Positions 33,523 to 42,274 of a DNA stretch of 64,000 nucleotides are shown one piece after another. The stretch's first letter is position 1. Each line of letters begins with the position of its first letter. This DNA comes from Nitrosovibrio sp. Nv6 (GTDB lineage: Bacteria; Pseudomonadota; Gammaproteobacteria; Burkholderiales; Nitrosomonadaceae), in the NCBI RefSeq assembly GCF_900110495.1, contig NZ_FODX01000001.1, forward strand, positions 496,001 to 560,000, in the 5' to 3' direction. A program made the translations under genes and the position numbers. The notes beneath the pieces were generated by a model, which did not search any database, had not been told where the DNA came from, and saw nothing but the letters and a program-made list of their open reading frames with translations.

Positions 33523-36068
33523 CCGATCACCCTCGGAAAGCCATGGATGAGGACGAGGCCGCACATGCCTTGTCCCGCGGTGTACCAGTAGAGAAGGGCC
33601 GCATTGTCGAACGTGACGCTGCGCTTCTGGTCCAGCCGCTTTGAGACAAGCCTGCCACAGGCGAAGGCGCAAAGTATAATCGTGGCGAAAGCAGCCTGTC
33701 CTGTAAGAAATGAGCCCATGTATACCATGGCGCTGTACGAATTTGCGGACGGGTCGAGCCCCATCCGCAAATGCCCAAGCACCTCCACGCCTACCGAGCC
33801 AGCGAGAAACGCGGCGGCCAGCATCAACAGGGCAGGCGTCAGCAGGGGCAGGTGCAAGTCCAACCGGCCCGCTGGGGGAAGCCGCTTTCCTGCCCAGTAG
33901 ACCAGTACACTGCCAAAAACCAGGAGAATCGCGGAGTTGACCGGGTAGGTCAGTGGAGGTAACGCCGGAGAACCGGCTGGCGCCCAGACCTCCGGTGAAA
34001 CTATCCAGAGATAGAGATAGGAGAAGATGTAGGAAATAAAGAGTGATGCCGCGACCAGCATCACGATCACCATGGCCCACCAGCTATGAGATGACGGCCC
34101 GGTCATGTAGGTCGGTAGTCTGATCCCGCCGCCAATATCAACCTCTCCTTGATCCGGTCTGTCCAGCTGCCACGCCCATACAATGAAGGAGACGATGGCT
34201 AGCACCCCGCTGATGAGGGCAATGGCAACTGCCTTGATGGTCAGCAGTAAAAAGCACCCGGCGGTAAAGACAGCGGCAGCCACATGGGTCCAGCTCGAAC
34301 CAGCCATCTGCATCAAGTATTGCGGCTTGGCCTCTATGACCGAGGTGATGATGGTTTCACGCCTCCCGGTGGGCGCATTTGGAAGATAGTGCAGCCCTTC
34401 GCGCACCTGCTGGGCCAGGTCCGGTTGATCCCATAGTGGCTCGCGACTGGTCACGTGGGGGACCGAGCGGGTCGAATAAACATCGGTGGGAAGAAACTCA
34501 AGCGTCCCCGCATTCCATGGATTTTCCGGTCCACCCCCGCCTAAGCGGAAATTGCGTATAAGGTCGATGATGAAAATCAGAACCCCGGTGGCCATGATGA
34601 AAGCGCCGGCAGTCGAAATCGAGTTAAGCAGATCCCAGCCGAGATAGCCCGAATAGGTCCAGACGCGGCGGGGCATTCCGGCAAGGCCGGTTATATGCAT
34701 GGGAAAAAATGCGGTGTTGAAGCCGATGAACATGAGCCAGAACGCCCAGCGGCCCAACCGTTCCGATAACATCTTGCGGCTGACCATAGGAGCCCAATAG
34801 TAAAAGGTGGCAAACAGCGGGAACACCATGCCCCCCACGAGCACGTAATGCAGGTGGGCGACAATGAAATAGGTGTCATGAGCCTGAAAATCGAACGGCA
34901 CAACCGCAACCATCACACCAGTCAATCCGCCAAGTACAAAGATAAACAGGAAACCCAGGATAAACAGGGACGGGACATTAATGCGAAACGGCCTTTTGCC
35001 AGCAGCGATAGTGGCGATCCACGAGAATACCTGGATACCGGACGGAATGGCCACCGCCATGCTTGCGGCTGAAAAAAAAGCCAGGCTCAGCCCCGGAATA
35101 CCGGTGGTGAACATGTGGTGCACCCACAGCCCGAAGCTGAAAAAGCCTGTGGCGATCAGCGCGACGACAATCAGGCGGTAGCCAATCAACGGCGTCTGCG
35201 CCATGGTTGGGATCATCATTGAAACCAGGCCTGCCGCGGGCAGGAAAATGATGTAGACCTCTGGGTGGCCAAAGAACCAGAACAGATGCTGCCAGAGCAA
35301 GGCATCACCGCCAAGCGCGGCGGTAAAGAAGGGCCAACCGAAGGAACGTTCGAGTTCCAGCAGCATGGTGGCGAGAATGACCGCGGGAAAGGCAAACACG
35401 ATCATCGCGGCGAAGATCAGCATGGCCCAGGCAAAAATGGGCATCTTTGCCAGCGTCATGCCGGGTGGGCGTGTGCGTAGAACGCCAACGATGATTTCTA
35501 TGGCTCCCGCAATAGCCGATATTTCAATAAAGCCGATTCCGAGCAGCCAGAAATCGGCATTATTGCCCGGCGAATACTCGGTGAGGGTCAGCGGCGGATA
35601 CATGAACCAGCCGCCCTTGGGTGCCATGTCGTAAAAGATCGTGGAGAAGAACACCAGGCCGCCGATGATATAGGCCCACATTGCAAAGGCGCTGAGACGG
35701 GGGAAGGGCAGGTCACGGGCCGCCAGCATCTGGGGAAGCAGCATCACCCCCAGGGCCTCGACTATAGGGACCGCGAAAAGAAACATCATCGTCGTGCCAT
35801 GGACGGTGAAGATCTGGTTATAAAGGTCCTGGCTGAGAAAATTGTTGTCCGCAACCGCCAGTTGCGTACGCATCAGCAGCGCCAGAATTCCCGCCAGAAC
35901 AAAAAACAGGAACGCCGCGCCGATATAAATCGTGCCGACGACAGTGTTGTTCACCACCGTCAGCAGTTTGAAGCCTTTTGGAGTTGCCCAGATCCGCTTG
36001 AGCTCCTCCAGTTCCTCTTCGGGGCGTGGGCCCTTGTTCGGCAGTTCTGCTGGATATTGTCGGGTCAT
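33519..36068 (-). CDS. fused cytochrome c oxidase subunits I and III
   Basis: An 849-residue fusion. Residues 1-560 are subunit I: the low-spin haem ligand in IFTVHGTTMMFLFAVP, the CuB His and cross-linked Tyr in WQHLFWFFGHPEVYI (the Glu of A1-type oxidases is present), HHMFTTG, and the haem-a3 and haem-a histidines in DTYFIVAHLHYVLVGG. From about residue 625 the chain is subunit III-like (HSWWAMVIVMLVAASLFISY, then a GQAAFATIILCAFACGR helix). Oxygen is reduced to water with proton pumping. Such fusions occur in caa3-type and some alphaproteobacterial oxidases. It is the fifth gene of a six-gene operon. Confidence 0.95.
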   Translation of the reverse strand: MTRQYPAELPNKGPRPEEELEELKRIWATPKGFKLLTVVNNTVVGTIYIGAAFLFFVLAGILALLMRTQLAVADNNFLSQDLYNQIFTVHGTTMMFLFAVPIVEALGVMLLPQMLAARDLPFPRLSAFAMWAYIIGGLVFFSTIFYDMAPKGGWFMYPPLTLTEYSPGNNADFWLLGIGFIEISAIAGAIEIIVGVLRTRPPGMTLAKMPIFAWAMLIFAAMIVFAFPAVILATMLLELERSFGWPFFTAALGGDALLWQHLFWFFGHPEVYIIFLPAAGLVSMMIPTMAQTPLIGYRLIVVALIATGFFSFGLWVHHMFTTGIPGLSLAFFSAASMAVAIPSGIQVFSWIATIAAGKRPFRINVPSLFILGFLFIFVLGGLTGVMVAVVPFDFQAHDTYFIVAHLHYVLVGGMVFPLFATFYYWAPMVSRKMLSERLGRWAFWLMFIGFNTAFFPMHITGLAGMPRRVWTYSGYLGWDLLNSISTAGAFIMATGVLIFIIDLIRNFRLGGGGPENPWNAGTLEFLPTDVYSTRSVPHVTSREPLWDQPDLAQQVREGLHYLPNAPTGRRETIITSVIEAKPQYLMQMAGSSWTHVAAAVFTAGCFLLLTIKAVAIALISGVLAIVSFIVWAWQLDRPDQGEVDIGGGIRLPTYMTGPSSHSWWAMVIVMLVAASLFISYIFSYLYLWIVSPEVWAPAGSPALPPLTYPVNSAILLVFGSVLVYWAGKRLPPAGRLDLHLPLLTPALLMLAAAFLAGSVGVEVLGHLRMGLDPSANSYSAMVYMGSFLTGQAAFATIILCAFACGRLVSKRLDQKRSVTFDNAALLYWYTAGQGMCGLVLIHGFPRVIG

Positions 36069-36077
36069 GGCTCTCGA

Positions 36078-36269
36078 TCAGCGCAAGGCCCAGGCGCCAA
36101 CGCCCAGGACAGAAGTATCGCCCACGACCATTTCGGCCGCCGCGATGGTGAGTAGCAGAATATTCAGGTTGGCATATCCGGTGATCCGGGCGCCTTCGAA
36201 CCCGACGACGACCGCAACCGCGAAAATGTAGAGGTTAACGAGTATATTGGCCTGGGCAAAGTTGAACAT
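36078..36269 (-). CDS. small oxidase-operon membrane protein, 63 residues
   Basis: The frame starts two bases after the stop of coxB and ends nine bases before the fused coxA-coxC, so its place in the operon makes it real. Two hydrophobic helices (residues 8-24 and 33-48, NLYIFAVAVVVGFEGARITG) fit a small oxidase subunit, comparable in position to subunit IV-type proteins. There is no recognised family motif. Confidence 0.7.
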   Translation of the reverse strand: MFNFAQANILVNLYIFAVAVVVGFEGARITGYANLNILLLTIAAAEMVVGDTSVLGVGAWALR

Positions 36270-36271
36270 CG

Positions 36272-37267
36272 CTACTTCAAGCTTTCCAGATAAAGAGCAA
36301 GGTCTTCAAGTTCGGGCCGGGTGAATATGTTGTATGGCGGCATCTTGTTTTCCGGCTTGATGTGTTGATTGTTGCTGATCCAGGCGGCAAAGGCTTGCGC
36401 ATTGTTGGATAGGGTCGCGGCAGCTAGAGAATGTCGGCCTCCGACATGGGTGAGATCAGGGCCGATGGCGCCAGCTGCGCGGGTCCCCCGGATCGTGTGG
36501 CAACCTCCGCAGCCAGCATTGAGAAATAGCTGTCTACCACGCGCGGCACGCCCATTCTCGTTTTTAACCGCAGGCCCCGACTCTTTGGCCACCCATGCCT
36601 GGAAATCCTCCTGGGTTTGAGCCACCACATGGAACGACATCAACGCATGGGCGCCGCCGCAATATTCCGCGCATTGGCCCCGGCTCACCCCTTCTTCGGT
36701 CGCTGTCAAGGTCAGAATATTGGTTCGTCCGGGAATCATGTCGAGCTTGCCGGCGAGCCGCGGCGCCCAGAATGAATGGAGGACGTCCGCAGTCGTCAGT
36801 TCCAGGTATATCGGCTGGCCGACCGGGACGTGCAATTCGTTTGCGCTCTCGAAACTGTTGCCGTCTGCATCCACGTAAGTGAGGCGCCACCACCACTGCT
36901 CCCCCTTGATAGCGATGCGTATTCCGTCAGGGGATGGCGGCGTGCCGGCGCCGGCGCCCAGAACCACAAAGCCGTAAACCAGCAGCATGCTTAAAACGAC
37001 TGCCGGAAAAACTATGCCGGCGCCTGTGATGAAGCGCTCATTGGAAAGCTGCGAGCGCAATGTCTCACCCCCATAAATTGCCACCGCGCTCAGCACAAGC
37101 ACGCCAACGAGAATAAAGCCACCAGCGATGGTCATGACCCAGAACAGGACGTTGATCCGCTCCGCCTCCACACCGGCGGGAGCGAAGGCTGATTGCTCCG
37201 GATTGCATCCTGCCAGCAGCACCAGGATGCCCGCGCCAGCCGTTGTCCGAATCCGGCCTTTGCTCAT
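36272..37267 (-). CDS. coxB: cytochrome c oxidase subunit II with C-terminal haem c domain
   Basis: A 331-residue subunit. A signal with lipobox LVLLAGC (Cys about residue 21) marks it as a lipoprotein. Two helices follow (about 40-62, 82-105), then the CuA domain with EQWWWRLTYVD, the His in TTADVLHSFWAPRLAGKLDM, and the CuA ligands in GQCAEYCGGAHALMSFHVV. A cytochrome c domain (about 240-331) has CGGCH and the distal Met in ENKMPPYNIF. This is the caa3 layout, in which electrons enter through a tethered haem c. It overlaps the upstream cytochrome gene by four bases (ATGA). Confidence 0.95.
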   Translation of the reverse strand: MSKGRIRTTAGAGILVLLAGCNPEQSAFAPAGVEAERINVLFWVMTIAGGFILVGVLVLSAVAIYGGETLRSQLSNERFITGAGIVFPAVVLSMLLVYGFVVLGAGAGTPPSPDGIRIAIKGEQWWWRLTYVDADGNSFESANELHVPVGQPIYLELTTADVLHSFWAPRLAGKLDMIPGRTNILTLTATEEGVSRGQCAEYCGGAHALMSFHVVAQTQEDFQAWVAKESGPAVKNENGRAARGRQLFLNAGCGGCHTIRGTRAAGAIGPDLTHVGGRHSLAAATLSNNAQAFAAWISNNQHIKPENKMPPYNIFTRPELEDLALYLESLK

Positions 37268-38406
37268 GGGACAGGCACCTCGGGCTTGAGGCGTAACCCT
37301 GGAGGCTGGCTGGCATAGAAGGCGCTTACGTCCTGGACTTGCGCGTCGTTCAGACGTTTAGCGACTACGGACATGATTGCGCCATAGCCCGACCGATCCC
37401 TCAGCCCCTTGCGCCAAACCTCCAGTTGCCCGCGGAGATAGGCAGCGGATTGCCCCGCAAGTCTGGGAAACTGCGGGTTGTCTCCCTCATGACAGCTCGA
37501 ACAGGGCGGAATGCCGCCTTCGGCCAATCCGTCCCTCGCAAGCCGTTGTCCGCGCAATACCGCTGCCGGGTCCCCCGATGACCCTGCTCGGATCGGCGAC
37601 AGCTTCGCATAATAGCGGGCCAGTGCCGAATTCTCCTCTATCGACATCCGGTGGGCGATGGGTTCCATGATGCCGCTCTGACGGGTCCCGTCCCAATAGT
37701 TTTCAATAGCGCGTATCAGATAGGGCTCGGACTGGCCGTGAAGGCGCGGCACACGGTCGCTGACAGGCAGGGATCGGGCATCGCCATGGCAGCGCACGCA
37801 GCTTTCCAGCGGCTGGATCGACACACCTGCGGCTTCCAGTTCGAGGGGCAAAACCCTTGGTCGCTCGCTGTCGGTGTAGCTATCCGCGCCTTCACGTCGA
37901 AGCCGGTCGAGGAAGGCGACCAGAGACCATACCTCGTCGCTGCGCCCCTCGCCCGCCCAGGCCGGCATGCCGGTGAATTTAAGCCCGTGGTAGATAATCC
38001 AGAACAGCTCCCTGGAATTGTAGTCTTCGTAGGCGAAGATCAGGTCTGGCGGGGCAGGCAGCATGCTCTGATAGACTGGATTGGCGGCCTGGCCCGGCAC
38101 CCCATGACAGGTCGCACAAGCGCCCCGATAATGCTCGGCGCCAAGGTCGGCCAGGCCCTCATCCGTAAGGTCGGGGACGGATATGCCGCTGGCGGCGTTG
38201 GCGATGGAGCGGTCCCGCACCACCGTGAGTAACCAGTTGGTTATGGACAAATGGTCCCGGCTGGCGGCAACATTGTAGACCCCTGAGACGATGAAAACCG
38301 CGGCGCCGACAATCATGACTTCCACAATGACCAGCATCGCCGGACCTAGCCGCCGCAGACGCGTCCACGGGCGGGCCCAAACGGTTTTGTCCTCAACCAT
38401 CGGCAC
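37264..38406 (-). CDS. membrane-anchored triheme cytochrome c
   Basis: A 380-residue protein with one N-terminal membrane helix (about residues 20-45, AMLVIVEVMIVGAAVFIVSG) and three c-type haem sites: GACATCHGVPG (about residue 97), SCVRCHGDA (about 203) and PCSSCHEGDN (about 302). Domains two and three resemble the cytochrome c4 / cytochrome c553 type, and candidate axial methionines are present (KFTGMPAWAGEG, IMEPIAHRMS). It probably feeds electrons to the CuA subunit encoded next. It overlaps its neighbours by 14 and 4 bases, so it is an integral part of the operon. Confidence 0.92.
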   Translation of the reverse strand: MPMVEDKTVWARPWTRLRRLGPAMLVIVEVMIVGAAVFIVSGVYNVAASRDHLSITNWLLTVVRDRSIANAASGISVPDLTDEGLADLGAEHYRGACATCHGVPGQAANPVYQSMLPAPPDLIFAYEDYNSRELFWIIYHGLKFTGMPAWAGEGRSDEVWSLVAFLDRLRREGADSYTDSERPRVLPLELEAAGVSIQPLESCVRCHGDARSLPVSDRVPRLHGQSEPYLIRAIENYWDGTRQSGIMEPIAHRMSIEENSALARYYAKLSPIRAGSSGDPAAVLRGQRLARDGLAEGGIPPCSSCHEGDNPQFPRLAGQSAAYLRGQLEVWRKGLRDRSGYGAIMSVVAKRLNDAQVQDVSAFYASQPPGLRLKPEVPVP

Positions 38407-38947
38407 GACTCTCGGCTTCCATCGTCAGAAACCAGCGTGACGCCAGCACGACGCCAGCTGTGATATAGATCAGGGGGCACACGACCAGCATTACCAGTCC
38501 CGCCAGTTGCTGGTCGGCGAGGCTTTCGGACAAGGGGACGGTATCAGGTCCGCGCATCATGACGCCAAACAATGAGCGCGGCGCGAAGACCAGCAGGGCG
38601 CCGAGCAAACAGAAGAGCTTGCCTGTGACCAGCAGGGCAAAAATCGCGCGCCAGCGCCCAGCCGCCGGGGTTGCATAAATCGCCAACCAGAACCATGCCG
38701 CCGCCGCGGTCAAGCTTGCGTCCATGGCAAGCATGATGGTCGGGTTCGACATCGCCGCCGCGAGAGCTGGCGGCGAATGCCAGCTCCAGAGCAGGGCCAA
38801 TTGGGTTGCCGTAGCCAGAGGCCAGTGCCGGGAGAGTGTCGAGGGGACTGTGGAACCCAGCATATAGATTAGACCGGGCACGACCAGATTCATAAGCACC
38901 ATATGCTGAAGCATGAGTTCGCTCAATGGTCCGATCGACGTGTTCAA
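38393..38947 (-). CDS. CtaG-family (caa3-type) oxidase assembly/membrane protein
   Basis: A 184-residue polytopic protein of the caa3_CtaG family (distinct from Cox11), with about five helices. Signature pieces are LSELMLQHMVLMN near the start, WSWHSPPALAAAM, and SESLADQQLAGLVMLVVCPL near the end; the conserved His/Asp residues may bind copper. The start is TTG 38947, immediately after an in-frame TAG and eight bases after GGGAGCG. It is first in the operon, so the promoter should lie in 38948-39150. Confidence 0.75.
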   Translation of the reverse strand: MNTSIGPLSELMLQHMVLMNLVVPGLIYMLGSTVPSTLSRHWPLATATQLALLWSWHSPPALAAAMSNPTIMLAMDASLTAAAAWFWLAIYATPAAGRWRAIFALLVTGKLFCLLGALLVFAPRSLFGVMMRGPDTVPLSESLADQQLAGLVMLVVCPLIYITAGVVLASRWFLTMEAESRADG

Positions 38948-39490
38948 CTATCGCTCCCAATCACTGAGTTAAGCCGCGTTATTCGATTTTGAGATCGCGG
39001 AACCACGTACCGGCCCAAAGCCTGCGAATTCCAGAGTATTGCGGAAGCTCGCGACAAAACGCGCCCAGCCTTACTTGCATTTTTTTCCATTTCTCGTTTC
39101 CGGATTTCCTGATTTCGCTTTATGCCGTCCCACTCCTTGTCAGACCCGCTACTGAGAATTTTATCTTGAGCGAAAAAGTTCGTATGTGGGCTGTCACACT
39201 ATAAAAGGCTAATGACAGGAGATGGGTAAAGCTACATCATCCAGTTCACGCGTTCTGCGCGTCCGCCGTTAAAGCGGTTGAATAGTTGCGCAAATGTAAC
39301 AGTTGCCAGAAGCTAACCATAAGAGGAGCGAGCGAAGGAGAAAAGAAGCGATTACCCGGCATGAATGAATAGCGGTAACCATTGCTCGTGACTTCCTTTA
39401 ATCTTTCTCTGTCAAAAGCCCCTTAATTCAGCCTAGCTTAAGACAAGAAATAAACAAGGAGATTTGGCTTACCCGGTTCACGTATACTCC
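38948..39490. other. gene-free stretch upstream of the oxidase operon
   Basis: No supported gene over about 540 bases. It must hold the oxidase promoter on the minus strand, but I see no unambiguous box. On the plus strand a TATACT (39483-39488) could be the -10 for the structured RNA that follows. It is AT-richer than its flanks. Confidence 0.4.
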
Positions 39491-39494
39491 TTTA

Positions 39495-39710
39495 AAGCTT
39501 GTTGAGCAGAAGGGAACGTGAGAGGTGGAACAGCAGATGGTGCTACGCGGAAAATCCGGTGCAGAGTTTGAATCCCCCGAGGCGGCAAGGCCGACAGCAC
39601 AGACTCAGGTGTAATCCGAGGGACGATATACGGGCATTTCGTGGCAAATGCCAAGACTGCAGGAAAGCCGCTAGTCCCATGAATTCAGGAGAAAGCGGGC
39701 CTCAATCATG
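39495..39710 (+). ncRNA. HEARO / omega-RNA-like structured RNA, no nuclease gene attached
   Basis: A dense run of short paired elements spans about 200 bases: AGCA 39532-39535 with TGCT 39541-39544; CGGA 39548-39551 with TCCG 39555-39558; CGGC 39583-39586 with GCCG 39590-39593; GGCATTT 39633-39639 with AAATGCC 39646-39652; CCGCT 39668-39672 with AGCGG 39694-39698. Single-stranded stretches look like those I recall from HEARO RNAs, the omega guide RNAs of IscB/IsrB: GAGAGGTGGAACAGCA (39520-39535), GAGGCGGCAAGGCCGACAGC (39580-39599), ATACGGGC and GGAAAGCCGCTAGTCC. In IscB loci the ORF follows the RNA; here no ORF follows before the convergent methyltransferase. The match is from memory of the motif, not a covariance search. 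Confidence 0.6.
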
Positions 39711-39864
39711 ATTCGCTCGACCTCGGGTTTAGGGTTTAAGTTAAGGGATAGATTAGGCATCCATTTTTCAGGAAGAAAGAAGATACTGAATCCTCTATCC
39801 AAAAGGATGATTTTGAGGAAAGTATGGGAGCAGCACACCCCAGGATTGCAATTTCAAGGCAATT

Positions 39865-40659
39865 TCAAGGCTTTTCCGCTTCGAACAGTATGGCTTGCAT
39901 CGGATAGCGCGTGGGATTTGAGCCATATTCTCTTGTCAGCGCTTCCGCCAGCACCTCGACTATCTTCTCGGGGTCCACTCCACCGCGCTCTCTTATTTCC
40001 TCGATGAGCGGACTGAACACCAACCCGCGCGCGAAGGCCGACACGTCCAGAATATCGTATTCCCACGGCTGTACTGAAATGGCAATCCGCTCAAAGCCCG
40101 AGCGAATAAGCGTTTCTTTGATAGGGTCGATTTCGAAACAGGAAACGGGGTCCTCAAGGAACCTGGGCGGGTTCGACGGAAAGAACTGCTTCATCACCTC
40201 GAAAGTCAGGCTGGCAAAGGGGTTGTAGCGCCGCGAGTCCCAAACGCTGAACAGGTATCGCCCTCCGCGCCTAAGCGTCCGGTGCACCTGGCGAAACCCA
40301 GCGTCTTTATCGAAGAACATCACTCCGAACTGGCAAACCACCGCATCGAACGCCTCATTGTCGAAAGGCAGCGCCGTAGCGTCGGCGATCTGGAACGTGA
40401 CCTGCTCGTGGGGAAGAAACTTTGTGTGCGCGACGTCCATCATGGAATCGCTGATGTCGATCGCAGTCAGCAGCGCGTCCTTGGGGAGTACATTGCGCAA
40501 TTGTCGGCTGACGATTCCCGTGCCTGCCGCGATTTCAAGCACGTGGCGGACAAGTCCTTTCGTTGCGCGTCGTGCGATATCGACGGCATAGTGCTCGAAA
40601 AGCACAGGTCCGAGATCACGATCATAAGCGATGGCGACATCGCCAACATAACCGGCCAT
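39865..40659 (-). CDS. class I SAM-dependent methyltransferase
   Basis: A 264-residue methyltransferase with an N-terminal lid and a Rossmann core. Motif I is VLEIAAGTGIVSRQL (about residue 40), motif II ends in TAIDISDSMMD, motif III is FQIADATALPFDNEAFDAVV, and motif IV is CQFGVMFFDKDAG. The layout is that of the UbiE/Coq5-like small-molecule group. The substrate cannot be inferred. GGAGAATATCAA precedes ATG 40659. It is monocistronic and ends convergent to the RNA at 39495-39710. Confidence 0.88.
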   Translation of the reverse strand: MAGYVGDVAIAYDRDLGPVLFEHYAVDIARRATKGLVRHVLEIAAGTGIVSRQLRNVLPKDALLTAIDISDSMMDVAHTKFLPHEQVTFQIADATALPFDNEAFDAVVCQFGVMFFDKDAGFRQVHRTLRRGGRYLFSVWDSRRYNPFASLTFEVMKQFFPSNPPRFLEDPVSCFEIDPIKETLIRSGFERIAISVQPWEYDILDVSAFARGLVFSPLIEEIRERGGVDPEKIVEVLAEALTREYGSNPTRYPMQAILFEAEKP

Positions 40660-40818
40660 TTGATATTCTCCAGTAAATGCAACTAATAAAGGACAAAAAT
40701 TAAACGGGCTTAATCGCGCGTTTCAGCGATTGTGAACGTTCCGCCCGCTGTGAATCAGTTGCAGGCGCGAAACGCCTGCTTCTGTCTGGAATCCGCAGTC
40801 ATCAAATTGGGAATCCCA

Positions 40819-41589
40819 TTAAAAAACGCAGGTTTCCCCATCCTCGGGTACCAATACCCGTTGCGTCATACCTTTTTCGCTGATGAACTCTCGCAGTTCT
40901 TTTCTCGACAGCATGGCGTGGTTCACGGATTCCATGTGGCTTGCAATAATGGTTGCCCCGGGAGCCGCCTTATAAACCTCGTAAACATCCTCTTTATCCA
41001 TGATGATTGGCTCATAGCCCAGGACTTGGGCGTCTCCACTGTTCAGGACAACAACATCGGGCTCGTATTTCTTCAGATTTTCTTCGACTCCCTCATACCA
41101 GACCGTGTCCCCGGCGATATAGAAAGTTTTTTCATCGGGATGCTTGAATACGATACCGGATACATGCCCCAATAGCTCCGCAAATTCCTCAACAGTTTTT
41201 GCTCCGCCATGCCGACCAGGGGTTTTGATGAACGTGATGCCATCAAAAACAGTGCTCTCCCCAAGAGCGCGAACATCGCCGAATCCTTGCGCCTGTATTT
41301 CTGCCGCATCTTTCTCATTCTGGGTAAAGATCAGCATGTCCTTGGGCACCAGCTTTATGGCTGCATCGTCCCAGTGATCCGCATGAGTATGGGTAACGAT
41401 GACAGCATCAACATCAAGAATCTCGTCCATGGGAACAGGCAGATCGACCAGGGGATTGGGTATGTGGCTATTGATGGTTCCGTCGAATCCCGGAAATCCG
41501 CCTTTCTCTGCCAGCATGGGATCAACCAGAAATCTTTTTCCGGCATACTCGATAATGATGGTTGCATTTCGTAGTTGTTGAAATTTCAT
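40819..41589 (-). CDS. MBL-fold metal-dependent hydrolase (UlaG-like)
   Basis: A 256-residue protein. The start at ATG 41589 (MKFQQLRNATIIIEYAGKRF) is set by AGGAGC nine bases upstream. Metal ligands are in VIVTHTHADHWDDAA (HxHxDH), and further ligands lie in FYIAGDTVWYEG and IIASHMESVNHAMLS. The N-terminal strand pair IIIEYAGKRFLVDPMLAEKG fits the UlaG/YtnP-like branch of metallo-beta-lactamases. It is last of a five-gene operon headed by an OsmC protein and including a TetR regulator. Reaction unknown; lactone or ester hydrolysis is the family tendency. Confidence 0.85.
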   Translation of the reverse strand: MKFQQLRNATIIIEYAGKRFLVDPMLAEKGGFPGFDGTINSHIPNPLVDLPVPMDEILDVDAVIVTHTHADHWDDAAIKLVPKDMLIFTQNEKDAAEIQAQGFGDVRALGESTVFDGITFIKTPGRHGGAKTVEEFAELLGHVSGIVFKHPDEKTFYIAGDTVWYEGVEENLKKYEPDVVVLNSGDAQVLGYEPIIMDKEDVYEVYKAAPGATIIASHMESVNHAMLSRKELREFISEKGMTQRVLVPEDGETCVF

Positions 41590-41623
41590 GAGAAATAGCT
41601 CCTTTATTAAATAAATTGGATAA

Positions 41624-42250
41624 TCAAAGCTTTCTAAGGATATGAAAAAAAACTGCACCTAAAATCAGAAGGAGCATGGGCCAGAGTTGAGCGATACCTT
41701 CGTACCATTGCGTTCCCACCGTGATGGGGATTTCCAGCGTGAAATCGGCCTGCTTCTCATCTTTCCCCGATAGATAAAGCCTGTATTCTCCGGTTTCGCC
41801 GATACTCAAAACCTGCGTAATGATGCCGGATTCGTAGGTTTTTGGAGGAACCGCCAGCAGCGTTTTCGATGGCGCACCGCCATCCATTTTTGCCAGCGTC
41901 ATGGCCAGCGGCCATTCACGCGTGGATTCGGGGTAAAGAAGATCAATCGTGACATCCAGTGTTCCGGGACCGGGTATTTTTCCGCACAAGACAGGAACGG
42001 ACATCGCACTGGTTGCATTCTCGGGGATTGCATAATCTCCGGGAATGAAATAACCCGAATAGCCAACTACCACGGATTCGGACTCTATAGTGCACGTGCC
42101 GCCGCGAAAGCCCTTCGGATAGGTGTTTGACAGATCCCCCTGGGAGCTCACGTGAAATTGCAGGCCAATCGCGGCGATAACTACGAGGGACCCGGCCGCG
42201 ACCAGGAAACGTCGCATGCCTGTCGATAAATTTGCCCAGATGCTGTCCAT
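41624..42250 (-). CDS. hypothetical bitopic membrane protein
   Basis: A 208-residue protein with a hydrophobic helix at each end (about residues 13-31 and 188-204) and an exported beta-rich middle (ESGIITQVLSIGETGEYRLY, YLSGKDEKQADFTLEIPITV). Two cysteines (GGTCTIES and PVLCGKIPG) may form a disulfide. I do not recognise a family. It lies 24 bases after the TetR gene and 34 before the MBL gene, so it is part of their operon. Confidence 0.65.
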   Translation of the reverse strand: MDSIWANLSTGMRRFLVAAGSLVVIAAIGLQFHVSSQGDLSNTYPKGFRGGTCTIESESVVVGYSGYFIPGDYAIPENATSAMSVPVLCGKIPGPGTLDVTIDLLYPESTREWPLAMTLAKMDGGAPSKTLLAVPPKTYESGIITQVLSIGETGEYRLYLSGKDEKQADFTLEIPITVGTQWYEGIAQLWPMLLLILGAVFFHILRKL

Positions 42251-42274
42251 TGACTTCTCCTGTAAAAATTCTGA

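Noticed and set aside
33523..34080. Long minus-strand frame upstream of the 130-residue membrane protein
   Set aside because: It runs through the fused CoxA-CoxC gene in another frame; only the part after the overlapping GTG at 33522 is protein-like.
39500..39710. Cobalamin riboswitch reading of the structured RNA
   Set aside because: It has a CGGAAAATCCG-like stem, but the B12-box order and the CCGCAACTGT-type core are absent, and no cobalamin or related gene lies downstream.
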